Origin: Eutypa lata
Lineage: Eukaryota > Ascomycota > Sordariomycetes > Xylariales > Diatrypaceae
Reading direction: 5' to 3'
Length of the DNA: 64,000 bases
Assembly: GCA_022661535.1 (NCBI GenBank)
Contig: JAKULF010000005.1
Span: 992,001-1,056,000, forward strand
Shown piece by piece: positions 23,859-34,469 of the stretch (positions within the stretch are counted from its first letter, which is position 1; each line of letters starts with the position of its first letter). The notes beneath the pieces are model-generated. The model ran no database searches. It saw nothing but the letters and a program-made list of their open reading frames with translations, and was not told the DNA's origin. The position numbers were made by a program, and so were the translations under genes.

Positions 23859-24827
23859 GTAGGCAGGCAGGCAGGTAGGCCGCTGAAAGTGAGTTATGTG
23901 TCAAATGCTAGGAATACATAACATGGTCTGTCATGATATTGTTTTGTGTCATGGCGTGAGACATGCATCGTTCACATTGTACGCGAAGCACCAAGGTGGC
24001 GATTGCTAAGTGCCTAATTTAGGATTACATACTTAAGTAGGGATGCATGGCAGCAGGGTTACATACATATTTGGATCTTTCACCACCTTGCGAGTTTGGA
24101 GCTAGGGAATAGTTCCCGGTTTTGCGCTTTTCACGACGCTGGATTCGATTCCATACGGGAGTGCTTTCTTCCTGTATTATTGTATAAACGTATGGTGTTC
24201 CGGAGGTTTCACACTCGGTAGCAGGGTCTTGTTTCATCGTCGGCATCATCATCATCATCGTCGTCATCGTCGTTATAGCATTTCTCGAGCAGCGTTGGCT
24301 TAGTTAGCAGCAGAGAGAGTCGCTGGGAACAAGGGAAGAACGAACTACGGAACGGGCAGGCATGGACACACACACACAATCCATATTTTGCTTGCTTTCA
24401 GGGTAACTAAATAACTAGGAGCAAAGAGGATGTCATACCTGGGATCGTTTACCTGCTTCTACTTTATGTAGCTAATAATACTCGATGGATGTCATTGAAA
24501 TGTCCCTGTCCCTGTCCCTTGAGGATTATCGTGCATGCGCTTATAAAAGTTTAATATATCGGCTGGGGATGATTACACATAGGAACTTAGTTAAAAGGGA
24601 TATATACCTTTGCACGGGAGTCTCTTGAATATAATTGTTATATAAGTATATATATGAGTATGTAGATTAGATGTATACACGCTTTATCAACTTATTGTTA
24701 TTGTTTTCTCTCTCTTCAGCATTAACTCGTAAAACTAGTCCGAAACTACTAAGTTCTTTAAAAAGACCAGCACCTAGTTAGTTTTCACAAAACTTGCTGG
24801 ATCGCTCGCTTGCTCGCTCGCTCAAAT
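23859..24827. repeat. Convergent intergenic region with microsatellites
   Basis: Lies between the 3' ends of the ZIP gene and the PEX8-like gene. Short tandem runs include GGCA/GGTA units near 23860-23880, an ATC/GTC run near 24245-24275 and CTCG/CTTG units near 24800-24825. No gene is supported. Confidence 0.55.
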
Positions 24828-27095
24828 TCACAACATACTCCTCTCCTTATCCAGCTCCTCACCACCACCCAACGCCCCACTCATCATAAACTCACCCTGC
24901 CCTCCTCCTCCACCACCACCACCATCAAACAAAACCATCTCCCTTCCCCCGCCAACCCCCCACCAAGCCACACCCACAGCGGCGCGCTCGACATCCAACT
25001 CCCCGCCGGCGAGGACGTCCCAGATCCGGCGGCGCACGACATCGCGCATCTCGGGGTTTGGGATGGCGCGGAGGGATTCCGCCGCCCGCGTCAGCCAGAT
25101 GGCGACCCCGGCCGGGGGCAGGTAGGGTATCGCGTCTATGAGGGCTAGGAGGAGGGTGGTCTGTTCGGACAGGAGGTCTAGTGATTGTTGTGGTTCGTTC
25201 TGGTGGGAGTGGGAGTGGGAGTGGGAGAGAGAAAGAGAAGAGGTAGGAGGTAACGGGACCGTAGAGGCGCCGCCCTCGGTAGCCCGCCAGAACAACATCT
25301 CGAGCAGCGTCTCCCCCAGCTCCGGATGCGATGCGGCGATCGGGAAGGGCGGGCTGACGGTCTGCGCGATGGTGCGGAAGGCGAGGCGGAACTGGCGCGG
25401 CGCGACGCGGGACGGGAAAGAAGCGAGCAGCGCGTCGATGTAGAAGGGCACGAGCGGCGCGATTAGGACGCCGTGCTGCTCCGGGCACGAGAGCGCCGAG
25501 AGGATGCAGGCGTGCGCTGCTTCGAAAAGCTCGAGTGCTAGCGAGGATTGTCGTTGTTGCGCTTGTTGCTGTTGTTGGTGTTGCGCCTGCGTGAGCCACG
25601 ATGTTGGCGCGAGGAGAGCTGTCCCCGGTCCGATGATCAGGGTTTCGCAGGCTGGGGTCGGGAGGGAGAGGGGTAGGTGTTCGGCTGTGTTGAGGTAGAA
25701 GAGAGTTAGGGCTTGCGTGAGAGGCGGCGGTGCCAACAGCAGGTTTTGCGTTGTGGCGGTTGTTGTTAGTGGAAGGGTGTCTTCGAGGAAGGCGATGCAG
25801 GCGTCGGGGTATCGCGTGATGATGTCCAGAGAGGTCAGGTAGGTGAACGTGTACACCTGGAAGGAGCTGGCGCCCTGGCGGGAGGATATAAAGGAGAGGT
25901 TCCGTAGGGCATGTAGAGTCTTCGACGCTATAGCTGGTGCGAGGAAATCGTGCCGCATGTAAGGGTCGAGCAGTGCTCGCCCTATTACAGGTTGTAGCGC
26001 CGCCACTGTGGTATACATGACCTTCTTCAGCAGCTGCCACAATGCTATCCAGGGACCTCGAAGCACTTCGGCGGGGAGCATCGCCGCTTCGGCAGATAGG
26101 TCTATGCTGGAGAGTGGGCATTGTTCCCACCTCTCCAACAATTCCACCGTGAACCCCAAAAGCTCATCATGAATTTCCAGGACGATATTGGGGTTCTTCG
26201 CATGCTGGACAGCGAAGTCCACCAGCCGCGTCAGAGGGCCCATATTCTGGACCAACGGCCTCCTCGCCAGGTCGTGCAGCCTCGCCGCCGACGGCGAATT
26301 GACAGGCCACAACCACATGTTCCTCTCGGGCGCGACATCCCGCGCGATATCCCCCAGGAAATCACCACCCTGGAAACCGTCACGCCCCGTCATGGACCCC
26401 ACGAGGGCCGGCAGCAGCGCGTCGCAGTGGAGCGACCGCCGGACGTAGTCCGACGCCAGCAGCGGAAACGCGTACGACAGCGCCAGCACAACGGCACCAC
26501 CGCTTGCCAGTGGGTCTTCTTCGAGCGCGAGGTTCGCCGCCATCACTACCGCCTGCGAGACCGTCCACTTGAGGTGCCGCGATAGCGATCGTCTGTCCTC
26601 GCTCTCCATGCCCATCAGTACCCCCGTCAGCACCAGGCAGTGCTGCCATCGCGCTGAGCGCTCGTCTGCGCCCTTGGCGATGGCGCGGGCCCACTCATCG
26701 CTCGAGAGGCCGCTGCCCAATGTGGTGGTAGGCAATTGCTGGTGCGGATCGGTGATGTTCGCGTTAGCATGGTTGTTATTCTCGAGCTCGTTCCGCCGCA
26801 CGTGGAAGGCTGCTGTGTTGAACACGCTGAGGATGCGCAGGCAGGTCTGCTGCAGGCCGTCATTGTTGTTATTGTCGGCAACGGCGGAAGCGGCAGCAGT
26901 GATGGGAAATTGTTTCTGTGGTTCCCATATGGCGCGCGCGGTTAGGAAGTGGGAGGTTAGGAGCGAGAGGTTGAGCGGGTTGTTGAGGGTCGATAAGAGG
27001 GTTGTCGTCGTTCCGAAGATAGCGTCAGTTTGAGCCGCGTCGGGTGGGTATTGGTAGGCCCGTAGGACGGCCGTTAGCATTCGGTCGGTTGCCAT
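24828..27095 (-). CDS. PEX8: Peroxisome biogenesis protein of the PEX8 type
   Basis: A single uninterrupted frame of 755 residues. The N-terminus (ATDRMLTAVLRAYQ, then TTTLLSTLNNPLNLSLLTSHF) and the segment DERSARWQHCLVLTGVLMGME match what I recall of filamentous-fungal Pex8. Pex8 sits on the inner face of the peroxisomal membrane and bridges the docking and RING complexes of the matrix-protein importer. The protein ends in SML, close to but not a textbook PTS1 tripeptide (SKL type); known Pex8 proteins often carry a PTS1. The sequence is helical, rich in Leu/Ala, with polyglutamine and poly-Gly/His low-complexity stretches near the C-terminus. The identification rests on memory of the family without a search, so an unrelated helical-repeat protein remains possible. 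Confidence 0.72.
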   Translation of the reverse strand: MATDRMLTAVLRAYQYPPDAAQTDAIFGTTTTLLSTLNNPLNLSLLTSHFLTARAIWEPQKQFPITAAASAVADNNNNDGLQQTCLRILSVFNTAAFHVRRNELENNNHANANITDPHQQLPTTTLGSGLSSDEWARAIAKGADERSARWQHCLVLTGVLMGMESEDRRSLSRHLKWTVSQAVVMAANLALEEDPLASGGAVVLALSYAFPLLASDYVRRSLHCDALLPALVGSMTGRDGFQGGDFLGDIARDVAPERNMWLWPVNSPSAARLHDLARRPLVQNMGPLTRLVDFAVQHAKNPNIVLEIHDELLGFTVELLERWEQCPLSSIDLSAEAAMLPAEVLRGPWIALWQLLKKVMYTTVAALQPVIGRALLDPYMRHDFLAPAIASKTLHALRNLSFISSRQGASSFQVYTFTYLTSLDIITRYPDACIAFLEDTLPLTTTATTQNLLLAPPPLTQALTLFYLNTAEHLPLSLPTPACETLIIGPGTALLAPTSWLTQAQHQQQQQAQQRQSSLALELFEAAHACILSALSCPEQHGVLIAPLVPFYIDALLASFPSRVAPRQFRLAFRTIAQTVSPPFPIAASHPELGETLLEMLFWRATEGGASTVPLPPTSSLSLSHSHSHSHQNEPQQSLDLLSEQTTLLLALIDAIPYLPPAGVAIWLTRAAESLRAIPNPEMRDVVRRRIWDVLAGGELDVERAAVGVAWWGVGGGREMVLFDGGGGGGGGQGEFMMSGALGGGEELDKERSML

Positions 27096-27535
27096 TTTTA
27101 GTTATCGTGATCGTAATGCTGATCGTGGCTGGGTTACATCCCCCTTCATCTCATCGCCGTCGTCCTTGGAGGTTTATGTTTCTCCTGATCATGTAGAGGT
27201 ACCTACCTAAGGTAAGATACAAAGCATGTGGTGGTCAAGTGGAACTTGCGCTTCGGCATTAATCTAAGGCATTTTGCCGAGGTTCGACGTCACTTTTAGT
27301 TAGTGGGGACAGTTTTTACTAGTTAGGGGCCCCCTAACTTTGATAATTTCTAGTTTACTAGCTGCTAGCTTACGCAGTACAATACATACAGCCACAGCAT
27401 ACCCATTACGGAGTACAATGGGATGGGCGAGTTAAGGGAAGGGACTCGAGGCTGTCAACTGGAATGCGACTCTGATTACAATCTTCATCAACAGCACCTC
27501 TAGTACATTCTTCGCAATATCTTTTTGCAGGCCTG
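27096..27535. promoter_or_regulatory. Divergent promoter region
   Basis: About 440 bp between the start of the PEX8-like gene (minus) and the TMEM170-like gene (plus), so it should carry both promoters. No specific binding site is claimed. Confidence 0.45.
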
Positions 27536-28123
27536 ATGGGCGTACGGTAAGTCATTTGTGTACCTGAAAGTAAAGAATACTAAAGCTCCTAATCAAGCTG
27601 ACCAGTCCATCTTCATACATACATACAGCTCCCAATGTCCCGACTATCCTCCTGTTGGCTTCCAAAACCCTCGATTCCCGCTCCTATACTGGCCACCGCA
27701 AGATGAGACCTTCGCGATATACACTCTGTGGGATTCGTGGCGATTCACCACCACCTGGACTCTGATACTCTATGCCATCTTCTACTTCAGTGCCGCTGCC
27801 GTAGCACTGTTCATGCAGGTTGGGAAGAGACGTTCGACATGGAAATTCATATGGGCTATCCCTATTGTCTATGGCTTAATCGCTGGAATGGAAGCTGTAC
27901 TCGCCGGTAGTATAGTCGGGGTCGTGTGAGTACACTCATCCTCTCTTCCCCTTCAATGTCGGGCGCATTTACAGGTGCATTTGGTATTAATTGCTGTCAT
28001 AGACTTGGCGCTGTCTACACTGCTGGATGCTATGGAATGTCCACCTGGATCCCTTTTATCTGGGCCTGGATCAATGTTCTAGTGATCATTGTCTCGTCTT
28101 TTACCATACAGGGTGGCTTATGA
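27536..28123 (+). CDS. TMEM170-family integral membrane protein
   Basis: Three exons (27536-27546, 27629-27925, 28003-28123) give 142 residues. The body reads YPPVGFQNPRFPLLYW, then WRFTTTWTLILYAIFYFSA, then IVYGLIAGMEAVLAGSIVG and finally MSTWIPFIWAWINVLV. That is the TMEM170 pattern of three membrane segments, and the ending SSFTIQGGL also fits. Human TMEM170A shapes ER and nuclear-envelope membranes; a similar role in fungi is inference. The first exon is only 11 nt (ATGGGCGTACG), so the start is the weakest part; an unseen upstream exon is possible. The donor/acceptor pairs GTAAGT...ACAG and GTGAGT...ATAG match in phase. The stop lies 6 bp from the stop of the opposing acetyltransferase gene. 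Confidence 0.82.
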
Positions 28124-28129
28124 AAGAAT

Positions 28130-28970
28130 CTATGGAGAACTCGAGCTACCATTATCATACGGGTTATAACCAGGCGGAAGTTTATCTGCGGGTACCTCAG
28201 TAGTCTTCTTTAATACCCTCGCCGGATTACCGACTGCGACGACATTGGGAGGGACGTCCTTTGTCACCACACTACCAGCCCCGATAGTGGTTCCGCGGCC
28301 GATGGTCACCCCAGGAAGTACGATGCAGTTCCCACCAAACCAACAGTCCTCGCCAATGGTAATCGGTGCTCCATCCTCGGGGCCGTTGGTGCCATTTCGG
28401 ACCCTTGCATCGGTCGGATGGGTACCGGAGTAGAACGAACAGTTGGGACCGATCAACGTTCGAGATCCTACGGTTATGAGACACGTATCGACCCACGTGG
28501 AGTTGGCGTTCACATAAACATTCTCTCCGAACCTTAGGAGTATAGATCAGCAGGCGGCTTTGCTGATGATCCAAAGGAACACAGGCATACATACTTGACA
28601 TTGTACCCGTAATCCATCCTAATTGGACCGTCACACCACACAAAGTTGGCGAATAGGTCTTCATCTTCTTCTGGGGTGGGTGCTACCGGTGGGAGGGGCG
28701 TGGTGTCGTTTTGGATTCTAAGGATGATAAATCAGGGAAGGTTCATCTGGCTACTAGATCGATAACAGTGGTCGGGATGCTTGCTACTCACGCGTTGAAC
28801 AACTCTACCAGTCTCCGGCGAGAGACGTCACCAGCATTATTGAACGCTTTGAGGGCATGGTGGCATCGTTTTCTATCGGCAATGAGATCAGGGGCAAAGG
28901 CGAAGTAGAGCTCCCCGTTTCTCATACGACGCCTGTTTTCTTCAGGATCAAGCTTCCGCAGATGGTCCAT
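28130..28970 (-). CDS. Maltose/galactoside-type O-acetyltransferase
   Basis: Three exons on the minus strand (28970-28792, 28717-28595, 28532-28130) give 234 residues. The N-terminal Mac domain carries ENRRRMRNGELYFAFAPDLIADR. The C-terminal left-handed beta-helix is built of hexapeptide repeats (ITIGEDCWFGGNCIVLPGVT, IGAGSVVTKDVPPNVVAVGN). The histidine in YSGTHPTD is the expected catalytic base. The enzyme should acetylate a sugar or related hydroxyl from acetyl-CoA; the natural acceptor in fungi is not known to me. Donors GTGAGT and GTATGT and all phases agree. It is tail-to-tail with the TMEM170-like gene, with 6 bp between stops, so the transcripts must overlap. Confidence 0.9.
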
Positions 28971-29998
28971 CTTTTACTGAAGAGTTATATATAATGTTTT
29001 ATACTAGTAATATATTCGCTTAATAGCTGTTTACCCAGGATGAATGTTGTTCAAGATGTCTATTCCGCTTCCATGCAATTAGGTGTCCTAATGAGTCCGA
29101 AGGAAGACTAATGCAGGTCTGCGGACACCTAGAACACCTAAGCTCAATAGGTATGTGCCTAAAGCCCTTACCACTGTAACTTCGTATATTCATGTATAGT
29201 ACCTAGGTATCCAATGCTCCTCGTTATTTACATGGCCCATGCCAAAATGGCCCGCATAACTACATGCATTAAGCTTATTCCCTTGGCCATTCTATAGTGA
29301 TACGAACACATCTCCCACCTAAGAGTAATGTAAATACAATCTTTTTAACAGCTATATTATCATTTTATATATACTCTATCAATGATTGTACTACGTAGTA
29401 GACCTTCAAGTTCATCAGATCAACATATAATCCCGTTAGATAAATCGTACTGCGTCATAAGCGCTTTAAAGTGATACCCCGTAGTGTTTCCGTTTGCGGT
29501 ACCCTAGCCTAGACATTCCCCACTAATTACCCGCCCTATCTTTCAGCCAGCAAGCGCATTTCTCACCACCAACAACTTCCCACCCCACTAAATTTCTCCA
29601 GCAAGTTAATGAACAAAGAAAACCGTTGCGCCAGACAGAAAAGAAAGAGAAAAGTGGTCATGGCAGTTGTTACCACAAGGTGATCCTGTTTATTTTTTCT
29701 TTGTTTTTTATATTACGCGAAGACTTCGGGGACACAACAAACAATCTCTTAGCAGATATGTCCACAATGGACGACGATGAGGGGACTTGGTCACCGCCGG
29801 ATAGGTGAGTTTTTGCTGTTTTTTCTCATCTACCTCCTATTCACCCACCCATAGCAACAACAAACTTGCCCAATACTGCCTTCTTGTTGCAGTTGCTCCC
29901 AATAATTCACTGTTTTGGGCTCTACTATATATTAGTAGAAAGACCGTTTCTTTTTCATACTATACCCCAGTCATAGCTAGTAGCAAACCAAACCTACC
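28971..29998. promoter_or_regulatory. Divergent intergenic region; possible 5' UTR intron of the methyltransferase gene
   Basis: About 1 kb between the acetyltransferase and the methyltransferase genes. A short upstream frame (ATG at 29758) runs into a GTGAGT donor near 29805, with TAG acceptors near 29980. This could be a spliced 5' leader of the methyltransferase, although the join is not in frame with its ATG. Nothing else is supported. Confidence 0.45.
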
Positions 29999-31036
29999 AT
30001 GTCTGCTGTATCATCATCCATCGAGATGTCCACCCCAGCAGACACCCCATCTTCTCGTCCTCCTGCACCATCATCGCTGCCGCCCCCGCCATCCTCCTCA
30101 TCAGTGTCCACCGTGCACCGCTCCCAAACCACCCAGCACTCCCTAAGTAAGCACGTTGGCTACGATTATTCGGGCAAGAACGTCAAGGGCCGGGAAGGCC
30201 CCAACGCGCCCCCAGCCTTGAATACGGGCAATATCGCTAACCTCTCCCTACTACCCATACTCAGCCCCGTAGCGCAGGCACGGGAGCAGTTCAGCAACCC
30301 CGATAAGCCGTACTTCCCGGGGCAGCCGAAGTCGCTTGAGGGGATCGCGCTGCGGGCCTTCGGGCTCGGCGCCGCCCTGGCCCTATCCGCCGTGGCCATG
30401 GTGCTCGTGCTCTTCGGCACGTCATCGCCCCTCTGGCGCCTGCCTTTCTTCGCCGCCGCGCTCTCCACCTTCCACTTCCTCGAGTTCTGGACGACCGCCC
30501 GGTACAACACGCCGCAGGCGACCGTGGCCGCGTTCTTGCTGACGGCGAACTGGCCCGCGTACGCCATCGCGCACTCGGCGGCGTCGCTCGAGTGCCTGCT
30601 CACGAAGCTGCTGTTCCCGAACTGGTACTCGTCGTGGGCGCCGTACTCGTCGTACTTCACGGCCCACCTCGTGCTCCTGCTGGGGCTCGTGCTGGTGGCG
30701 GTCGGCCAGTTCATCCGCAGCGCCGCCATGGTCCAGGCCGGACAGTCCTTCAACCACGTCGTGCAGCAGCAGAGGCGCGACAGCCACAGCCTCGTCACCA
30801 CGGGCATCTACTCCAAGCTGCGCCACCCGTCGTACTTCGGCTTCTTTTGGTGGGGTATCGGCACCCAGCTCGTCCTGGGCAATGCCGTCTGCCTCCTTGC
30901 ATACACGATCGTCTTGTGGAAGTTCTTCTCCACTAGAGTCAAGCAGGAAGAGATGTATCTGGTGCGCTTCTTTGAGGGTGATTATGTCGAGTACAAGAAG
31001 AGGGTCCCGACTATGATGCCTTTTATCGGTCGATGA
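29999..31036 (+). CDS. STE14: Protein-S-isoprenylcysteine O-methyltransferase
   Basis: An intronless 345-residue frame. After a Ser/Pro-rich N-terminal tail (about residues 1-60) come several membrane segments. The ICMT signature follows: GIYSKLRHPSYFGFFWWG (S-adenosylmethionine site) and then KQEEMYLVRFFEGDYVEYKKRV near the end. The enzyme methylates the C-terminal prenylcysteine of CAAX proteins such as Ras/Rho GTPases and mating pheromone at the ER. The N-terminal tail is longer than in yeast Ste14, so the start may be further in. The coding region is strongly GC-rich in the third codon position, unlike its flanks. Confidence 0.92.
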   Translation: MSAVSSSIEMSTPADTPSSRPPAPSSLPPPPSSSSVSTVHRSQTTQHSLSKHVGYDYSGKNVKGREGPNAPPALNTGNIANLSLLPILSPVAQAREQFSNPDKPYFPGQPKSLEGIALRAFGLGAALALSAVAMVLVLFGTSSPLWRLPFFAAALSTFHFLEFWTTARYNTPQATVAAFLLTANWPAYAIAHSAASLECLLTKLLFPNWYSSWAPYSSYFTAHLVLLLGLVLVAVGQFIRSAAMVQAGQSFNHVVQQQRRDSHSLVTTGIYSKLRHPSYFGFFWWGIGTQLVLGNAVCLLAYTIVLWKFFSTRVKQEEMYLVRFFEGDYVEYKKRVPTMMPFIGR

Positions 31037-31806
31037 CGGTGGATGTATGTGTATGTACGTGTGTATATGTGTGTGTGTGTTCGAACATATTCTGGATGGG
31101 ATAGGAGGCGGCTATATGGGGATGGAGGGCCTATGTGTGTTTGGAACGGTTCAACCAGCTGTTCACGTGCATTGTAGGATAGCACGGACTAGGGATGACG
31201 GCGTTATAAGGTGGTTTTCAAACATGCTAGAAAGTGGTGGTTATACTATGTAAATGTCTCACGGATCGAGTATCAATCATCCAATTAAAAAGGCCAAGAG
31301 GGTTTGGTTTATACGATCAGGACAGATGAGGCTAGGTTGGAAATACATCCCGATGGCGTCTTCCAGGATTTGCTTTACCAAGGAACGTGTGTTTCGCTCG
31401 CATGCAGTCACTGAATGGGACGAAGTTCATGATGATAGTTGGGAGGCATCGAGGCTGCGAGCTGTACCATCCATGCAATAAACTCTTATTATTTTCTATC
31501 CTAATTATATACCACTCAGTAAGAAGGGATTCAAGAATTAGTCTAGATGTTTCGTCAAATATGAGCAAGTCCCCCCCGAATACCCTGACGACAAGATGTT
31601 CCTCGTGTCAGTTACCACGAGATGGTTATTCAAGGGCTGTATCAGCCGTGACCATCCTCTTCAACGAAGGAAGAAGCTAGTGATTATGGTGGCATTAGTG
31701 TAGATGCTGTCAATGAACGGAATACGAAAATTGTGCCAACAGATTCCAGGAAATATATTTTCAGGGCCAGGCCACGGACCTCGTCGCTCCCTCCTCTGGT
31801 TTCACT
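31037..31806. repeat. Intergenic, with a TGTATG-type microsatellite after the stop
   Basis: Starts with a run of TGTATGTGT-like units (about 31040-31080) in the 3' region of the methyltransferase gene. The remainder shows no convincing coding frame. Confidence 0.5.
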
Positions 31807-32759
31807 TTGGCTACCGTCCAAAGCCTCTCTGTATTCCACGCACTTGTGTTGGATCTGACCGATGAGATCGCATACTCCATCGACACGGCATTGCTCATCT
31901 CCCATTCTTACCTCATTATACCGTCGGAGCGAGCCAGAGCCTCGAGGGCGGGGTACATCCGCGAGCTTGTAAGACTAGTGGCTCCGTGTAGGGTCGAAGA
32001 GCGGGATAGCGCCCGAAAACTTCGAGTCCCTTCCGGTGTTTTCGGTGGGGTCTGGAACTGTTTTGCCCCCTGGGAGAACGCCCAGGTACGAGCCGTGGCC
32101 CGAGCCCTACAAACGTGCACTTGGAATGCTAAGTCTCCAAGAACTCTCAATTCAATTGTTACATCTTATCCGCGGGCTAACCAAATTCCCCAAGCCCCCA
32201 TACAGTCTCCGCACCGGACAACCATGTTCCGTGATCCCTGGGTAGCACCTTCGCCTTCTTATGAATTCTGTCTCCGGGCAGGCCTGGAAAAGCAACCAAT
32301 TATTTCATCAAATATGTAACCCCTATTGAGGCCACTGCCTTTATCCAGCAGCACGATGTGACCGAACCGAAGATGATGGACTTCAGGGAGTACGCTGTAT
32401 CCAAACGCCCCCAGTTCTGATTTTCTACCGGGGGCTCTTCACATCCAGCTTGGTCCCATAACCTGCCCGCCATCATCAAGAGATATAAAGACTTTGGTGG
32501 CGACTCCAGTCCCAGAGATGCCTACTGCTTCCTCAACATTAGAGAAATTGATGGGTTCTTGAAAGCTGCATTCCGGCTAGCCAACCAAGATCGGCATGAT
32601 CATCGGGATATCCCCTTGAGCAATTTGCATTGCTCCTTTTATTCCAGAGAACGGTGGGACACGCAACCCAGAGTGCTGCCTAATATAGAGGATGTTATTC
32701 AGGAAACAAAGAATCGGTACATAGGTCTCACTGGGTTGCTCTATGGATCACCAACTTAG
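31807..32759 (+). pseudogene. Decayed gene of unknown family
   Basis: Protein-like text continues across three frames. One frame gives EPWPEPYKRALGMLSLQELS and LRTGQPCSVIPG near 32090-32240. Another, from about 32292, gives NYFIKYVTPIEATAFIQQHD, then KMMDFREYAVSKRPQF, a TGA near 32418, and FSTGGSSHPAWSHNLPAIIKRY on to a stop at 32759. The TGA could have come from CGA by one C-to-T change. I do not recognise the family. Some of the frame changes could be introns, but the TGA inside otherwise good sequence argues for decay. Confidence 0.45.
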
Positions 32760-33539
32760 CTTGACTTTTGCTGCAATAGAAGATAAATCCACGCTACTAA
32801 AGTCTTGACACCCACATAATTAAGTAACCAACCAAACATCCCAAAGTAAAAGAAAATTAAGGAGAAACACCTTTGACTAACAGGAAACCAAACTACACAT
32901 TACGACCCTACTACAGTGTAGCCTTGTAACGCAACCACCATGAGATTGTAGCCTACAACAAAGTATCAAAGACCCAATAGAGCTCATCATTTTGAAAGTT
33001 GCGCATTGCTTATACCATATCGCCATTAAGCTCCCTCCTAGGTCCCGGCCAACCGCATGGCTATCTATATATGCGCGGAACCATATTCTCCTAATGTAAC
33101 AATGCCCAAGCCATCAATCTTTTGTATTCCGTGATGTGTTTGATCGAATGGTATCCCTGTTCGTATCTTCTATGTTGATAGTGCTGTGGTCCAGTTCTCG
33201 TGGAGATCCGACATTCCTATTGGAACTCTGCGTCCAAGACGGCAACGATGGCGGAGGGCCTTTGGGTTTGATATAATTCCATACCTAGTTGTAACGTGCA
33301 GGGCGCACACAAAATGATAAGACCGCATGAAATCTCAACGAAGCACGAAGCGGTCAGATTAGTCCAGAGAACGCGACGGCCTTGTCTCGAGACCTGTCGA
33401 CGTCATGCAATCGTAGACCTGCAGCCACACAACCCCTAAATTACTTCATATCAGTGACATAGTACAAATGCTTTGGTGGTTTCTGGTACAGGTCTACATA
33501 CAACATTCCCACAGAGAAAATAACGGATAAAGTCCGGTT
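32760..33539. other. Intergenic, nothing recognised
   Basis: No reading frame, RNA or repeat that I can support. It lies between a decayed gene and a decayed rhodopsin-like gene. Confidence 0.4.
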
Positions 33540-34370
33540 TTTCTTACTTGCCATCTGGAGCTTCGATACTAAGTGTGGGGGGGAACAAAATGATGTCGAA
33601 CGATAAGTTGATTACCGACCTAGTTAAGAACAGGTTCCTCGTGCTATTACATCTTGCCTTCAGTGAGAGAATTCCATTTCTTCTCCAGTGAAGTACATGA
33701 TGCGAGCTCTACAATCAACATCGCGAGGTAGAACAAGGTGTGAACGGTCATTATCGAGTAGCTTGTCCAGTAGGAGCTCCGAGCTCCCCTTAGTACGAAT
33801 ATATCTAGCCAGTCAAATAGTATGGAAGCCTTCAAGACAAGGATTTCGGCTTGGTACAGCAATATACCTCGGAAGTATATCTGGGATTACTACCCTTAGT
33901 TACCATAGTCCATGCACTCGGCTTGGAATATGCTCACCTTATTGAAGGCAGGAATATCTCTTAATCTGAGATTCCACATATTGATCATGAAACCGAATGT
34001 AGTTATCATATGAAAGCAGTTTTGAGTAATTGCACACTAGAATCCCTAGTAGTAAGGTAAGTTAATCTGTTTTGCACAGAATAATTAGAGGTTATCCCCG
34101 GATGCCGCAATAACATACTAATGCGACAAGTCCAAGGACTGGTTACGTTTTATGAGCCTAGTTTCTGTGCAGGGATTTTAATCATCAGAATTCCTACCAT
34201 CCGCGAGATTAACCCTTTTATAAAGGATCCGTGAAAATATACATATGAGAACGAATGCAGATGCTGGGAGGACCCCAGTAATAGCAACTCCAATGGCAAC
34301 ACGGTTTTCGTTTGGCGGATTATCGAATTGAGGCTCAATCCCCTCTGGGGTTTTAATCGCCGGTCCGTCG
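33540..34370 (-). pseudogene. Fungal rhodopsin-like membrane protein, broken copy
   Basis: Minus-strand pieces appear in the expected order. A first membrane segment reads NENRVAIGVAITGVLP and VLICIFSRI (near 34330-34220). The helix block QAEILVLKASILFDWLDIFV with YWTSYSIMTVHTLFYLAML and the cysteine segment ASCTSLEKKWN follow (33862-33650). CNSTRNLFLTRSVINLSFD and IILFPPTL come last (33650-33560). This is the pattern of the fungal rhodopsin/integral membrane domain family. A one-base frame change near 33650-33660 separates the third and fourth pieces, and the first piece ends in a TAA near 34180. It lies against the AT-rich island. Some breaks might be unrecognised introns. Confidence 0.55.
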
Positions 34371-34469
34371 AGCTAATGGTTTGAAAGCTCTCCAGGACCT
34401 TTGTCCGAGAAAGAGATTATTGTGTTCAAAAGATTGAAACCTAGCATGAATCATAAAATATAACATTTA

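Noticed and set aside
24925..26130. A 401-codon minus-strand open frame
   Set aside because: It lies wholly inside the PEX8-like gene in another frame. Its Arg/Pro/His-rich composition is that of a GC-rich shadow, while the main frame has coherent family motifs.
30166..30807. A long minus-strand open frame opposite the methyltransferase gene
   Set aside because: It is the complement of the GC-rich coding region and has no domain features; the plus strand carries clear ICMT motifs.
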